From SIG578 sp964508295 (lineage in GTDB: Bacteria; Bacillota; Clostridia; Oscillospirales; Ruminococcaceae): a stretch of DNA of 28,584 bases. The position numbers were made by a program, and so were the translations under genes. The stretch spans positions 1 to 28,584 of the forward strand of contig CAZDSQ010000015.1 in NCBI GenBank assembly GCA_964508295.1. Direction: 5' to 3'. Shown here one piece after another: positions 7,884 to 15,574 of the stretch. The notes under the pieces were generated by a model. The model was given only the letters and a program-made list of their open reading frames with translations. It ran no database searches and was not told the origin of the DNA. Within the stretch, counting starts at the first letter, position 1, and each line of letters begins with the position of its first letter.

Positions 7884-8801
7884 TTATTTTATCTGTGTAA
7901 TATCGTAGGGAGTTGCCTGATAAACAAAGTAGTTAAGCCAGTTTGAGAAAAGCAGATTTGCGTGGCTTCTCCAGGTAACTCTTGGGGGTAGTGTGTCGTC
8001 ATCGTTCGGGAAATAGTTCTCGGGAACCGATATAGGAAGTCCTGCGTTTTTGTCGCGCAGATATTCTTTTTTAAGGGTGTCAGCATCATATTCCGAGTGC
8101 CCCGTGATGAAAACCTGCCTGCCGCCGTCTGTTGCCATGGCGTAAACTCCCGCTTTTTCGGACGAGGCCAAAAGCTTAAGACGAGGCTCTGCCTTGATAT
8201 CTGCTCGGCTTATGGTGGTGTGGCGTGAATGGGGAGCCATAAACACATCGTCAAAGCCTCTGAAAAGAATTGATGACTTTCTGTCAACCTTGTGCTCAAA
8301 AACACCGAAAAGTTTTTCGGGGAGTGCCTGCTTGCCGATTCCAAAATGGTAATAAAGACCTGCCTGAGCGCCCCAGCAGATGTGCATTGTGCTCTGAACG
8401 TGGGTCTTTGACCATTCCATTATCTCGCAAAGCTCCTGCCAGTACTCAACCTCTTCAAAATCCATCTGCTCAACAGGCGCGCCTGTTATGATCATTCCGT
8501 CAAAGTTGTACTCGCGGATGTCATCAAAGGTCTTGTAGAAAGCTAAAAGATGCTCCTCTGAGGTGTTTTTTGACTTGTGGGTCTTGGTGTGGATAAGCTC
8601 AAGCTCAATTTGTAGCGGGGTATTTCCGAGAAGCCTTGAAAACTGTGTTTCGGTGTCAATCTTGGTCGGCATCAGATTTAAAAGCAGGAGCTTTAGCGGC
8701 CTTATGTCCTGCGTGATTGCCCGAGTTTCAGTCATAACAAAGATGTTTTCCTCTGTCAGAGTTTTAACAGCGGGTAACTGATTGGGGATTTTGATTGGCA
8801 T
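7884..8801 (-). CDS. metA: Homoserine O-acetyltransferase (MetA family)
   Basis: 305 aa, full length for MetA. It acylates homoserine as the first committed step of methionine synthesis. Class I glutamine-amidotransferase-like fold: nucleophile C142 in HICWGAQAG, H235 and E237 in ITGHSEYD, K47 in LMPTK. Residue 111 is glutamate (GAPVEQ). In the Bacillus cereus enzyme, E111 specifies acetyl-CoA and glycine there specifies succinyl-CoA, so this should be an acetyltransferase despite the usual 'succinyltransferase' label. This agrees with the upstream metY, whose substrate is O-acetylhomoserine. It lies 15 nt after metY in the T-box-controlled operon. AGAGG lies 8-9 nt before the ATG. Confidence 0.95.
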   Translation of the reverse strand: MPIKIPNQLPAVKTLTEENIFVMTETRAITQDIRPLKLLLLNLMPTKIDTETQFSRLLGNTPLQIELELIHTKTHKSKNTSEEHLLAFYKTFDDIREYNFDGMIITGAPVEQMDFEEVEYWQELCEIMEWSKTHVQSTMHICWGAQAGLYYHFGIGKQALPEKLFGVFEHKVDRKSSILFRGFDDVFMAPHSRHTTISRADIKAEPRLKLLASSEKAGVYAMATDGGRQVFITGHSEYDADTLKKEYLRDKNAGLPISVPENYFPNDDDTLPPRVTWRSHANLLFSNWLNYFVYQATPYDITQIK

Positions 8802-8816
8802 ATTTTTTAACCTCTT

Positions 8817-10100
8817 TTAAACATTTTCTAAAGCCTGCGCAATATCGTCGATAAGATCCTGAGCATTCTCAATTCCGCAGGAGAAACGAACAAGGTCAGG
8901 TGTGATACCTGCGGCAACAAGCTCGTCATCGTCCATCTGGCGGTGGGTTGTGCTGGCAGGGTGCAGGCAGCAGGTGCGCGCATCTGCAACGTGGGTCTCA
9001 ATAGCGGCAAGCTTTAAGCTCTTCATAAAGGTTTCTGCAGCCTTTCTGCCGCCCTTGACTCCAAAGCTTACAACGCCGCAGGAGCCGTTGGGAAGGTATT
9101 TCTGAGCCAGCTCGTAATACTTGTTTCCCTTAAGTCCGCTGTAGTTTACCCAAGCGATCTTGGGGTGCTTTTCAAGATACTCGGCAACAGCCTGACCGTT
9201 TGCGCAGTGCTGCTTCATTCTGAGGTGCAGGCTTTCAAGACCCAAATTGAGTAAAAATGCACTCTGGGGAGCGGGGGTAGAACCGAAATCACGCATGAGC
9301 TGTGCGGTAGCCTTTGTAATGTATGCACCTGCAAGGCCGAATCTCTCGGTGTAGGTAATTCCGTGGTAGCTGTCGTCGGGGGTGCACAGTCCGGGAAATC
9401 TGTCGGGATATTTGGTCCAGTCAAATTTTCCCGAATCAACGATACAACCGCCGACTGCCGCGCCGTGTCCGTCCATGTACTTGGTGGTGGAGTGGATAAC
9501 AATGTCAGCGCCCCACTCGAAAGGACGGCAGTTTACGGGTGTAGCAAAGGTGTTGTCAATGATAAGGGGGCAACCGTGCGCGTGCGCAGCCTTTGCAAAC
9601 TTCTCAATGTCAAGAACATTCAATGCGGGGTTTGCAATGGTCTCGCCGAAAACCGCCTTGGTGTTGGGTTTAAATGCGGCGTTGAGTTCTTCCTCGCTGC
9701 ACTCGGGCGAAACAAAGGTAAACTCAATGCCCATCTTCTTCATAGTAACAGCAAAAAGATTGTAGGTTCCGCCGTAAATGGTGGACGAGGAAACAACATG
9801 GTCACCGCAGGAGGCAATGTTGAAAACCGAGTAGAAGGAGGCTGCCTGACCTGAAGATGTCAGCATAGCGGCAGTTCCGCCCTCGAGGGCGCATATTTTT
9901 GCGGCAACGCTGTCGCAGGTGGGGTTCTGAAGGCGGGAATAGAAATATCCCGAAGCCTCAAGGTCAAAAAGCTTGCCCATATCCTCGCTGGTAGCGTATT
10001 TAAAGGTTGTGCTCTGAATAATAGGTATCTGGCGGGGCTCGCCGTTACCGGGTGTGTAACCGCCCTGAACGCAGGTGGTTTCAATTCTGTGTTTGCTCAT
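8817..10100 (-). CDS. metY: O-acetylhomoserine sulfhydrylase (aminocarboxypropyltransferase)
   Basis: 427 aa, PLP enzyme of the Cys/Met metabolism family. It joins O-acetylhomoserine with sulfide to give homocysteine. PLP-binding D182 (IIDNTFATP) and Schiff-base lysine K207 (HSTTKYMDGH) are present; the 420-430 aa length and the GGYTPGNGEPRQIPIIQSTT start match MetY rather than the shorter MetB/MetC. It is the first gene of the operon with metA, under a T-box leader. ATG 10100 follows AAGGAGTGAT. Confidence 0.95.
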   Translation of the reverse strand: MSKHRIETTCVQGGYTPGNGEPRQIPIIQSTTFKYATSEDMGKLFDLEASGYFYSRLQNPTCDSVAAKICALEGGTAAMLTSSGQAASFYSVFNIASCGDHVVSSSTIYGGTYNLFAVTMKKMGIEFTFVSPECSEEELNAAFKPNTKAVFGETIANPALNVLDIEKFAKAAHAHGCPLIIDNTFATPVNCRPFEWGADIVIHSTTKYMDGHGAAVGGCIVDSGKFDWTKYPDRFPGLCTPDDSYHGITYTERFGLAGAYITKATAQLMRDFGSTPAPQSAFLLNLGLESLHLRMKQHCANGQAVAEYLEKHPKIAWVNYSGLKGNKYYELAQKYLPNGSCGVVSFGVKGGRKAAETFMKSLKLAAIETHVADARTCCLHPASTTHRQMDDDELVAAGITPDLVRFSCGIENAQDLIDDIAQALENV

Positions 10101-10119
10101 TTATATCACTCCTTAAATT

Positions 10120-10392
10120 AAAAAAGCCGCCCCAAAGAAAACTTTGAGACGGATAAAAAATCCGCGGTACCACTCAAATTGTGCTCAAAAAGAGCACCGC
10201 TCATAAGGCTCTAACAAGCCCCTTGCTTTAACGCAGCAACCACACGGAAACTCCTAACGCTAAAAAGCGCTCAGAGCCTCGGCTCAGAAGCCATAGGCAT
10301 TTGAAATCCTCCGCTGTCGGCTCGCACCGCCCGCCGACTCTCTTTAAGCTTACTCTTTCAGCCCTCTTCATCATAGCCTTTAATTAAACTTT
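10120..10392 (-). ncRNA. T-box riboswitch, probably tRNA-Met specific
   Basis: The minus strand carries the T-box core AGTGGTACCGCGGA (10174-10161). Antiterminator: GAG, bulge TGGTACC, GCGGAT pairing with ATCCGT-CTC (10175-10146). The alternative terminator CCGTCTCAAAG / CTTTGGGGCGG (10152-10127) with loop TTTT and six U reuses the same strand. Upstream, GTCGGC/GCCGAC closes a stem I distal region, followed by AAATGCCTATGG, which offers two ATG triplets (10300-10298, 10294-10292) as the Met specifier. Which ATG is read was not resolved. Uncharged tRNA-Met would turn metY-metA on. Confidence 0.9.
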
Positions 10393-10398
10393 GTTGTC

Positions 10399-10427
10399 AT
10401 TATACTACCCTTTTTTTAGTTTGTCAA
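10399..10427 (-). promoter_or_regulatory. Consensus sigma-A promoter of metY-metA
   Basis: Minus strand TTGACA (10427-10422), 17-nt spacer, TATAAT (10404-10399): a perfect consensus, as expected where control is by T-box attenuation rather than initiation. Confidence 0.9.
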
Positions 10428-10440
10428 TCATTTTCTTTGA

Positions 10441-10469
10441 TTGACAGGAATAGCAAAAGGGTATATACT
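10441..10469 (+). promoter_or_regulatory. Sigma-A promoter of uppP
   Basis: TTGACA (10441-10446), 17-nt spacer, TATACT (10464-10469). It is back to back with the metY promoter. The two -35 boxes form the arms of an inverted repeat, TGTCAATCA (10422-10430) / TGATTGACA (10438-10446). Confidence 0.85.
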
Positions 10470-10498
10470 TATAAAATAGAAAAAAGGAGGTATTTGCC

Positions 10499-11377
10499 TT
10501 GGAATTTTTGAAAGCTATCTTGTATGGTATCGTTGAGGGAATAACCGAATGGCTCCCCGTCAGCAGTACCGGCCATCTTATTATAGTGCAGGGATTTTTT
10601 CCGTTTGGAAGCGGCGTTTCGCCCGCCTTCCCCGAAATGTTTAACTATGTTATCCAGCTCGGTGCTATCTTTGCGGTAATAGTTCTTTTCTGGAAAAAGC
10701 TGTGGCCCTTTAAAATGCCCGATAAAAATGCAAAGTTTCTCTCGGTTGATGCGGGAATTTTCAAAAAAGACCAGTGGGTCTTGTGGTTTAAGGTGCTTGT
10801 TGCAACTCTGCCCTCGGTTTTGGGCCTTGTCCTTGACGATAAGATCGACTCTCTTATGTATGCCGAGAACGGCGATCCGAATTTAATGGGACTTATCGTT
10901 ATAAGCATTGCTCTGGTGCTTTACGGCGTTCTGTTTATAGTAATTGAAAGAATGAACAGAAACCGCGCTCTTAAAATAAACAGTACCGCCGACATAACCT
11001 ATAAAACTGCACTTATCATAGGTTTTTTCCAGCTTCTTGCAATAGTCCCCGGAACTTCTCGCTCAGGCGCTACCATAATCGGCGCTCTTATCATTGGAGT
11101 TGCCCGTCCCGCCGCCGCAGAGTTTAGCTTCTTTATGGCTATCCCGACTATGTTTGGAGTAAGCTTTCTTAAAATAGTTCAGTTCTTGTCTGAAAGCAGC
11201 TTTGCCTCAAACGAGCTTATTATTCTCGGTATCGGAATGGTGGTTTCCTTCCTCGTTTCGATGGTCTGCATCAAAAAGCTTATGGAATATGTCAAGAAGC
11301 ACGATTTCTCCTTCTTTGGTTATTATCGAATAGTCCTCGGCATAGTTTTGGTGGCATATTTTTTATTAAAACCCTAA
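10499..11377 (+). CDS. uppP: Undecaprenyl-diphosphatase UppP (BacA)
   Basis: 292 aa integral membrane protein. It dephosphorylates undecaprenyl pyrophosphate to recycle the lipid carrier for peptidoglycan and wall polymers; overproduction gives bacitracin tolerance in this family. Signature motifs: EGITEWLPVSSTGH with E13, E17 and H26, and PGTSRSG with R188. Length is somewhat above the 265-280 aa norm. The start is TTG at 10499, 8 nt after AGGAGG, with no competing ATG in range. Single-gene unit between its own promoter and the terminator at 11397. Confidence 0.95.
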   Translation: MEFLKAILYGIVEGITEWLPVSSTGHLIIVQGFFPFGSGVSPAFPEMFNYVIQLGAIFAVIVLFWKKLWPFKMPDKNAKFLSVDAGIFKKDQWVLWFKVLVATLPSVLGLVLDDKIDSLMYAENGDPNLMGLIVISIALVLYGVLFIVIERMNRNRALKINSTADITYKTALIIGFFQLLAIVPGTSRSGATIIGALIIGVARPAAAEFSFFMAIPTMFGVSFLKIVQFLSESSFASNELIILGIGMVVSFLVSMVCIKKLMEYVKKHDFSFFGYYRIVLGIVLVAYFLLKP

Positions 11378-11396
11378 TGTACTGAGCGATTTTTTC

Positions 11397-11431
11397 AAAA
11401 AGGTCATTGCAGATTTTGCAATGACCTTTTT
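11397..11431 (+). terminator. Terminator of uppP
   Basis: 15-bp perfect stem AAAAAGGTCATTGCA / TGCAATGACCTTTTT, loop GATTT, ending in T5 and a further T-rich run. Confidence 0.85.
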
Positions 11432-11634
11432 ATTTTTTTGAAATATATAAATATTACACAAATGCCAAAAAATATTTTACTTATTTTAGCCTATATGTTA
11501 AAATATTCATAAATATTTAATTTTTTTGTAAAAAAGGTCGAAAAAAGCAAAATGCAACCGAAAGTTGCGCAATAGTTGGTAGCAGAAACAAAAAATCTTT
11601 GGTAAAATAATACCATCACAAAGGAGCATACAAG

Positions 11635-12543
11635 GTGGAAGTGACAGAAAAACAAACCCCGTACACTCTTGGAGAGATACTAAGGCATTACCGCGAGAAG
11701 TGTAAAGTATCTCAGGAATTTGTGGCAGAGCAGTTAAAAGTAAGCCGTCAGTCTGTATCAAAATGGGAACTTGGATTAGCAATACCCAGTACAAGTAATC
11801 TGATTGCAATAGCAAAGCTTTATAATATTCCTATTGAAGTTCTTTTGAATGCAAAAGCATATTATAAGCTGCCTGTAGAAGATGCGGACTATGAGATTAT
11901 AATAGAGGAAAGTGAGGGTGGAGATAATGAAGCTGCTAACGCGGATACTGGTAATAAAATGAGCAAGAGAACCAAAAGGTCCATAACGGTAACGGCGTTG
12001 GTTGTTGCAGCAGTGTTGTTGGTTTCGGTTGTAGTATCGGTTTGTGTCCATAACCGCAACTATTATTCCAACCTATTAAATATATCCGAGCAACAGCTAA
12101 ACGAATTTATCGAATCCAATATAGATATGAAAATAGTAAATATTTATGATAAAAGTAGAACATACGAAGAAAACAAATTTTTAAATAATTCCAGCTTATT
12201 TCTACTTAACTTTTCTGATTTAAATAGTAAGAATTACGAGAGCTTATTTTCAAATGAATTAGGTATGTACTATATAGTAGAATATACCCTATCAGATTGT
12301 GAAGAAGCAAGAAGTATATTTTTTGATACTACAGAATGGAGAACAAAAACAAAATATAAATCATTAGTGCTTTCAGTAAAAAGTGAATATGCCGAATTTT
12401 ATTGGGATGATAAATTTAAAACACCTTATATTTATGAATGGTATGTTGATGACAAGTTGGTGTTACTTATGACTGAAAACCGTGAAAGTGGAAATATAAT
12501 GATCAATAAGCTAATAAGTTTTACCAAGGAGGAAACAAAATGA
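11635..12543 (+). CDS. XRE-family HTH regulator anchored in the membrane
   Basis: 302 aa. Residues 13-67 are an HTH_3/XRE domain (LGEILRHYREKCKVSQEFV... QSVSKWELG). A charged acidic linker (about 80-112) leads to one strong transmembrane helix (about 116-138), preceded by KRTKR as positive-inside signal. Residues 140-302 are a predicted extracytoplasmic domain of no recognised family. The layout suggests transmembrane signalling to a DNA-binding head (inference). The stop overlaps the start of the secreted-protein gene by ATGA, so the pair is translationally coupled. GTG start at 11635, 8 nt after AAAGGAG. More AT-rich than its neighbours, consistent with an accessory or acquired module. Confidence 0.85.
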   Translation: MEVTEKQTPYTLGEILRHYREKCKVSQEFVAEQLKVSRQSVSKWELGLAIPSTSNLIAIAKLYNIPIEVLLNAKAYYKLPVEDADYEIIIEESEGGDNEAANADTGNKMSKRTKRSITVTALVVAAVLLVSVVVSVCVHNRNYYSNLLNISEQQLNEFIESNIDMKIVNIYDKSRTYEENKFLNNSSLFLLNFSDLNSKNYESLFSNELGMYYIVEYTLSDCEEARSIFFDTTEWRTKTKYKSLVLSVKSEYAEFYWDDKFKTPYIYEWYVDDKLVLLMTENRESGNIMINKLISFTKEETK

Positions 12544-13301
12544 AAAAAATAAAAAAAGGCTTATGTAAAAAAATCTTTAGCTCAATTTTAATATCAGCAA
12601 TGCTTGTTTGTAGCGGGACATCAGTTTTAGCAGTATCACCAGAAGTTAATTACGATGAGTTTTTGCTCTCAAAGGGAATGCCTCAGAGTGTAATTGAACA
12701 ATTACCTGAAAAGCAAAAGGAGCTTATGTATTTAACTGTTGGGGAAAATGCGGTCTATTCGTCTTTTGATAAAGAAGAAATTTATGACAATAGTTCTGAT
12801 GCATCGACTTATGCAGCAATGCATTCCTCTGAAATGACTTTAACGGTTGTCGGTTTTGAGGACAGTACAAACTATTATGCTATTTATCCCTCGTTTGTTT
12901 GGAACACATCGGCAAAAATTGCAAATGATGCAGTGGCAATGGCCCTCGCTTCTGGTTGGGAAATAGTCCCCGGAGAAAACAACTTAGCACTATGGACAAG
13001 AGATGAATACGGTGATTTGGTTGGCGGTGCAGATGTTGATGCGTCTGTTTCAAGCGTCTATGGTTATGGATATTTAATACCAAGAGGCGCTGGAAATGTT
13101 TCAAATGAATACGAATGTCATTCATATTTACACGCAAGAAAGACAAGCAGTAGCGCTTCTAACTTAATTTCGCTATGTTATGCTGATGATGTTAGCACAG
13201 ATTACTCAACAACCTATAATATATCGATCACTGCGGGAACTGCTTCGATTTCGGGTAGTGTAAGTAGTGTCAGATACAGGTCGGCGGTTTTATCGTTCTA
13301 A
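12540..13301 (+). CDS. Small secreted protein of unknown function
   Basis: 253 aa. A lysine-rich start and hydrophobic core form a signal peptide with a likely cleavage after VLA (residue 31). C24 is not in a proper lipobox, so a free secreted protein is more likely than a lipoprotein. The mature part has a helical acidic stretch (DEFLLSKGMPQSVIEQLPEKQKEL), then Ser/Thr/Tyr/Gly-rich, beta-strand-like sequence ending in NISITAGTASISGSVSS. Family not recognised. The composition would fit a surface or bacteriocin-like beta protein, but no motif proves this. Translation is coupled to the XRE membrane regulator (4-nt overlap, GGAGG upstream), which suggests it is the ligand, target or partner of that regulator's external domain. 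Confidence 0.75.
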   Translation: MKKIKKGLCKKIFSSILISAMLVCSGTSVLAVSPEVNYDEFLLSKGMPQSVIEQLPEKQKELMYLTVGENAVYSSFDKEEIYDNSSDASTYAAMHSSEMTLTVVGFEDSTNYYAIYPSFVWNTSAKIANDAVAMALASGWEIVPGENNLALWTRDEYGDLVGGADVDASVSSVYGYGYLIPRGAGNVSNEYECHSYLHARKTSSSASNLISLCYADDVSTDYSTTYNISITAGTASISGSVSSVRYRSAVLSF

Positions 13302-13352
13302 TATTAAAGCATCAGAAACAAGAAATTAAAGCAAAAATCAGTTAATATCAAT

Positions 13353-13440
13353 TCATAGGGGTTAGCTCGTTAATAACGATCTAACGAAACAGCTAACTCC
13401 TATGACAGAATTAAAGCACTGTCATAGGAGTTATATTTTT
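13353..13440 (+). ncRNA. Three-armed attenuator-like structure ending in a terminator
   Basis: Arm 1 TCATAGGGGTTAGCT (13353-13367) can pair with arm 2 AGCTAACTCCTATGA (13391-13405), one mismatch, with an internal TCGTTA/TAACGA helix. Arm 2, as AACTCCTATGACAG (13395-13408), also pairs perfectly over 14 bp with arm 3 CTGTCATAGGAGTT (13419-13432), which is followed by a T-rich run. The two pairings exclude each other. It ends the secreted-protein transcript and insulates spoIIGA; a regulated role is inference. Confidence 0.6.
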
Positions 13441-13499
13441 TGCGCCTTTTTTCAGGCGGCAGAATAAAAAAGCAACAAAAATTTTAGAAAGAGAAAGCA

Positions 13500-13534
13500 T
13501 TTCGACAAAATATTAAATCTGCTTCTGTTACAAT
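13500..13534 (+). promoter_or_regulatory. Spo0A-activated promoter of spoIIGA-sigE
   Basis: A perfect reverse-oriented 0A box TTTCGACAAA (13500-13509; TTTGTCGAAA on the minus strand) lies about 20 nt before TACAAT (13529-13534), where the -35 would be. This copies the Bacillus subtilis spoIIG promoter, which depends on Spo0A~P and sigma-A. Confidence 0.75.
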
Positions 13535-13557
13535 GTAGCTTGTAAGGGGGCAGAAAA

Positions 13558-14442
13558 TTGGAAACGGTTTATGTTGACATACTTGTTCTGACAAACTTTA
13601 TAGCCGATTATTTTTTGTTGCTTTTAACAGCCTTTCTGTCAGCAAACGAGGTTAAAAGAATGAGGCTGTTTTTAGGTGCGGGGGCGGCATCGCTCTCATC
13701 GCTTTTAATTTTTGCTCCTGAGCTCAATGCTCTGCTTGAAATTTTGATAAGGCTTATCCTTTCGCTTGTAATAGTAGTAATAACCTTTGGTTTTATAAAT
13801 TTTCGCCGCTACATAAAGGCTGTTTTTATTTTTTATGTATCCAATGTAATTTTAGCAGGCGGCGCAATGCTTCTTTGGTCGCTTTTTGCCCCAAACGGAC
13901 TTATAGTGCGAAACGGAGCGGTGTTTTACAACATTTCGCCGATAGTGCTTATTATAACCTGCGCGTCGGTTTACCTGATTTCCTTGATAGTATCCAAAAT
14001 GATATCACGCAGACAGTCAAGGGGTAGGGAATACAGTGTGGTTTTAGAGTTTGAGGGCAAAAAAGCAGAGGTAAAGGGCATAGTTGACAGCGGAAATATG
14101 CTGAGAGATACTATTTCGGGCGCTCCTGTCATTGTTTGCGATTATGATAGGATAAACTCGCTTTTGTGCTCTGAGCTTAAAGAAATAATGTCTAAGCAGA
14201 ATTTTGAGCTGGGTTTTTATTCGGCACTTGCTACCAGCAGATATAAAAATCGGTTCAGAGTAATTCCGTTTGAGTCTGTCGGCGGCAGCGGCGTTATGGC
14301 GGCTCTTGTGCTGGACAAAGCGGTAATAACCTGCGGCGGCGAGCGGCAGGAGATCTCAAATATTATTATGGCAGTTACACACAAGAAAATTGCCGGAGGG
14401 GAATTTGACGTGCTCTTAAACCCCGAATTAATTTTAGTCTAA
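13558..14442 (+). CDS. spoIIGA: Sigma-E processing peptidase SpoIIGA
   Basis: 294 aa. The N-terminal half (to about 150) has five hydrophobic helices; the C-terminal half is an aspartic-protease-like domain with catalytic D177 in VDSGNMLRD. It sits in the asymmetric septum and, when activated by SpoIIR from the forespore, cleaves pro-sigma-E. Start TTG at 13558, 7 nt after a GGGGG ribosome site. sigE follows after 14 nt, the standard spoIIG operon order. Confidence 0.93.
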   Translation: METVYVDILVLTNFIADYFLLLLTAFLSANEVKRMRLFLGAGAASLSSLLIFAPELNALLEILIRLILSLVIVVITFGFINFRRYIKAVFIFYVSNVILAGGAMLLWSLFAPNGLIVRNGAVFYNISPIVLIITCASVYLISLIVSKMISRRQSRGREYSVVLEFEGKKAEVKGIVDSGNMLRDTISGAPVIVCDYDRINSLLCSELKEIMSKQNFELGFYSALATSRYKNRFRVIPFESVGGSGVMAALVLDKAVITCGGERQEISNIIMAVTHKKIAGGEFDVLLNPELILV

Positions 14443-14456
14443 GAGAAGGTGCGGCT

Positions 14457-15170
14457 TTGAAAGTTATAAGATCTTCGGTGGAACTCTTAATATATGTTAT
14501 ACTGAAAAAACTACACCCGTCGAGCTTGTATTATATCAACGGCTCCGATTCCCTGCCCGCACCCTTAACGGCGGAACAGGAAGAAAATGCATTTGAGCTT
14601 ATGCGTGTAAATGCCCCCAAGGCAAGAGAAATGCTCATAGTGCATAATCTGAGGCTTGTGGTCTATATTGCCAGAAAGTTTGAGTCGACAGGCATCGGTA
14701 TTGAGGACCTGATATCGATAGGAACTATAGGGCTCATCAAGGCAGTAAACACCTTTTGCCCCGACAAAAATATAAAGCTTGCAACCTACGCCTCGCGCTG
14801 TATCGAAAACGAGATACTTATGTATTTGAGAAAAAATAATGTTCAGCGTGCAGAAATCTCAATAGATGAGCCGCTCAATATTGATTGGGACGGAAACGAG
14901 CTTCTCCTCTCGGATGTTCTCGGCACAGACCCCGATATTATAAACACTCATATAGAACAAGAAGTCGAGCGGGATGTTCTTTTAAATGCCGTTTCAAAGC
15001 TTTCAAAGCGGGAGCGGGTCATTATGGAGATGCGCTTCGGTCTCGGCGGATATAAGGAGCACACTCAGAAAGAGGTCGCAACCATTATCGGTATATCTCA
15101 GTCTTACATATCACGCCTCGAAAAGAAAATAATCTCAAGGCTTAAAAAGGATATAGAAAATCTAATATAA
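14457..15170 (+). CDS. sigE: Sporulation sigma factor SigE (pro-sigma-E)
   Basis: 237 aa, the same size as Bacillus SigE (239). Early mother-cell sigma factor. The N-terminal hydrophobic stretch (SSVELLIYVILKKL) is the membrane-associating pro-sequence removed by SpoIIGA. Region 2 spans LRLVVYIARKFESTGIGIEDLISIG to ATYASRCIENEILMYLR, and region 4 has SKRERVIMEMRFGL and the HTH KEVATIIGISQSYISRLEKK. TTG start at 14457 after GAAGGTG. In many Clostridia sigG follows sigE directly; here it does not. Confidence 0.95.
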   Translation: MKVIRSSVELLIYVILKKLHPSSLYYINGSDSLPAPLTAEQEENAFELMRVNAPKAREMLIVHNLRLVVYIARKFESTGIGIEDLISIGTIGLIKAVNTFCPDKNIKLATYASRCIENEILMYLRKNNVQRAEISIDEPLNIDWDGNELLLSDVLGTDPDIINTHIEQEVERDVLLNAVSKLSKRERVIMEMRFGLGGYKEHTQKEVATIIGISQSYISRLEKKIISRLKKDIENLI

Positions 15171-15187
15171 ACAAAAAAGGCTTTTTT

Positions 15188-15216
15188 CACAAAAAGTCCC
15201 TCTTTTTCATAAAATA
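15188..15216 (+). promoter_or_regulatory. Possible mother-cell (sigma-K-like) promoter
   Basis: CACA (15188-15191), 16 nt, CATAAAATA (15208-15216) fits the sigma-K pattern ACA-N16/17-CATAnnnTA. A sigma-A reading (TTCACA, 18 nt, TAAAAT) is also possible. AT-rich DNA makes chance matches easy. Confidence 0.3.
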
Positions 15217-15239
15217 GATATAGAAAGGGAGGAATTTAT

Positions 15240-15569
15240 GTGGAAGAAGCCTTTATTATTTCTGTTCTTTGTATTCTGTCGATTTTCGGCGTACATAAAA
15301 TTTTCGAAATGCTTTTAAATCTTAGAAAAACGGTTGATAAAGGGAAAATAATGCTCGTTTATAAAATGTCAGATAACGAGCAAAATGCAGAAATGATCGT
15401 CCGCGCCCTTGCAGTTGAAAACGACAATAACATTTTTGCCCTTTGCGAGCGGGCAGAGGGCGAGGTTTACGAAATCTGCGTAAAAACCGCCTATCAGTAT
15501 AGGAATGTTTTTGTCGGCACAGCCGCTGATTTGCAAAATTTGCTTCAGCAACAAAAGAAGCTTAAATAA
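15240..15569 (+). CDS. Small membrane-anchored protein downstream of sigE
   Basis: 109 aa: one N-terminal transmembrane helix (about 4-24), then a cytoplasmic alpha/beta-looking domain with charged residues and no known motif, ending QQQKKLK. Family not recognised. It lies 69 nt after sigE on the same strand. The GTG at 15240 is 7 nt from GGAGG; the overlapping ATG at 15238 opens only a 26-codon frame. A mother-cell role is possible from position and the promoter candidate at 15188 (inference). Confidence 0.65.
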   Translation: MEEAFIISVLCILSIFGVHKIFEMLLNLRKTVDKGKIMLVYKMSDNEQNAEMIVRALAVENDNNIFALCERAEGEVYEICVKTAYQYRNVFVGTAADLQNLLQQQKKLK

Positions 15570-15574
15570 AAAAG

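Noticed and set aside
11553..11615. Operator for the XRE regulator (GCAAC/GTTGC and TGGTA/TACCA inverted repeats)
   Set aside because: Arms are only five bases in AT-rich DNA and no clear promoter is near, so not supported enough to annotate.
12540..12620. Lipoprotein signal at C24 of the secreted protein
   Set aside because: Residue -1 is valine, which does not fit a lipobox; a signal peptidase I site after VLA is better.
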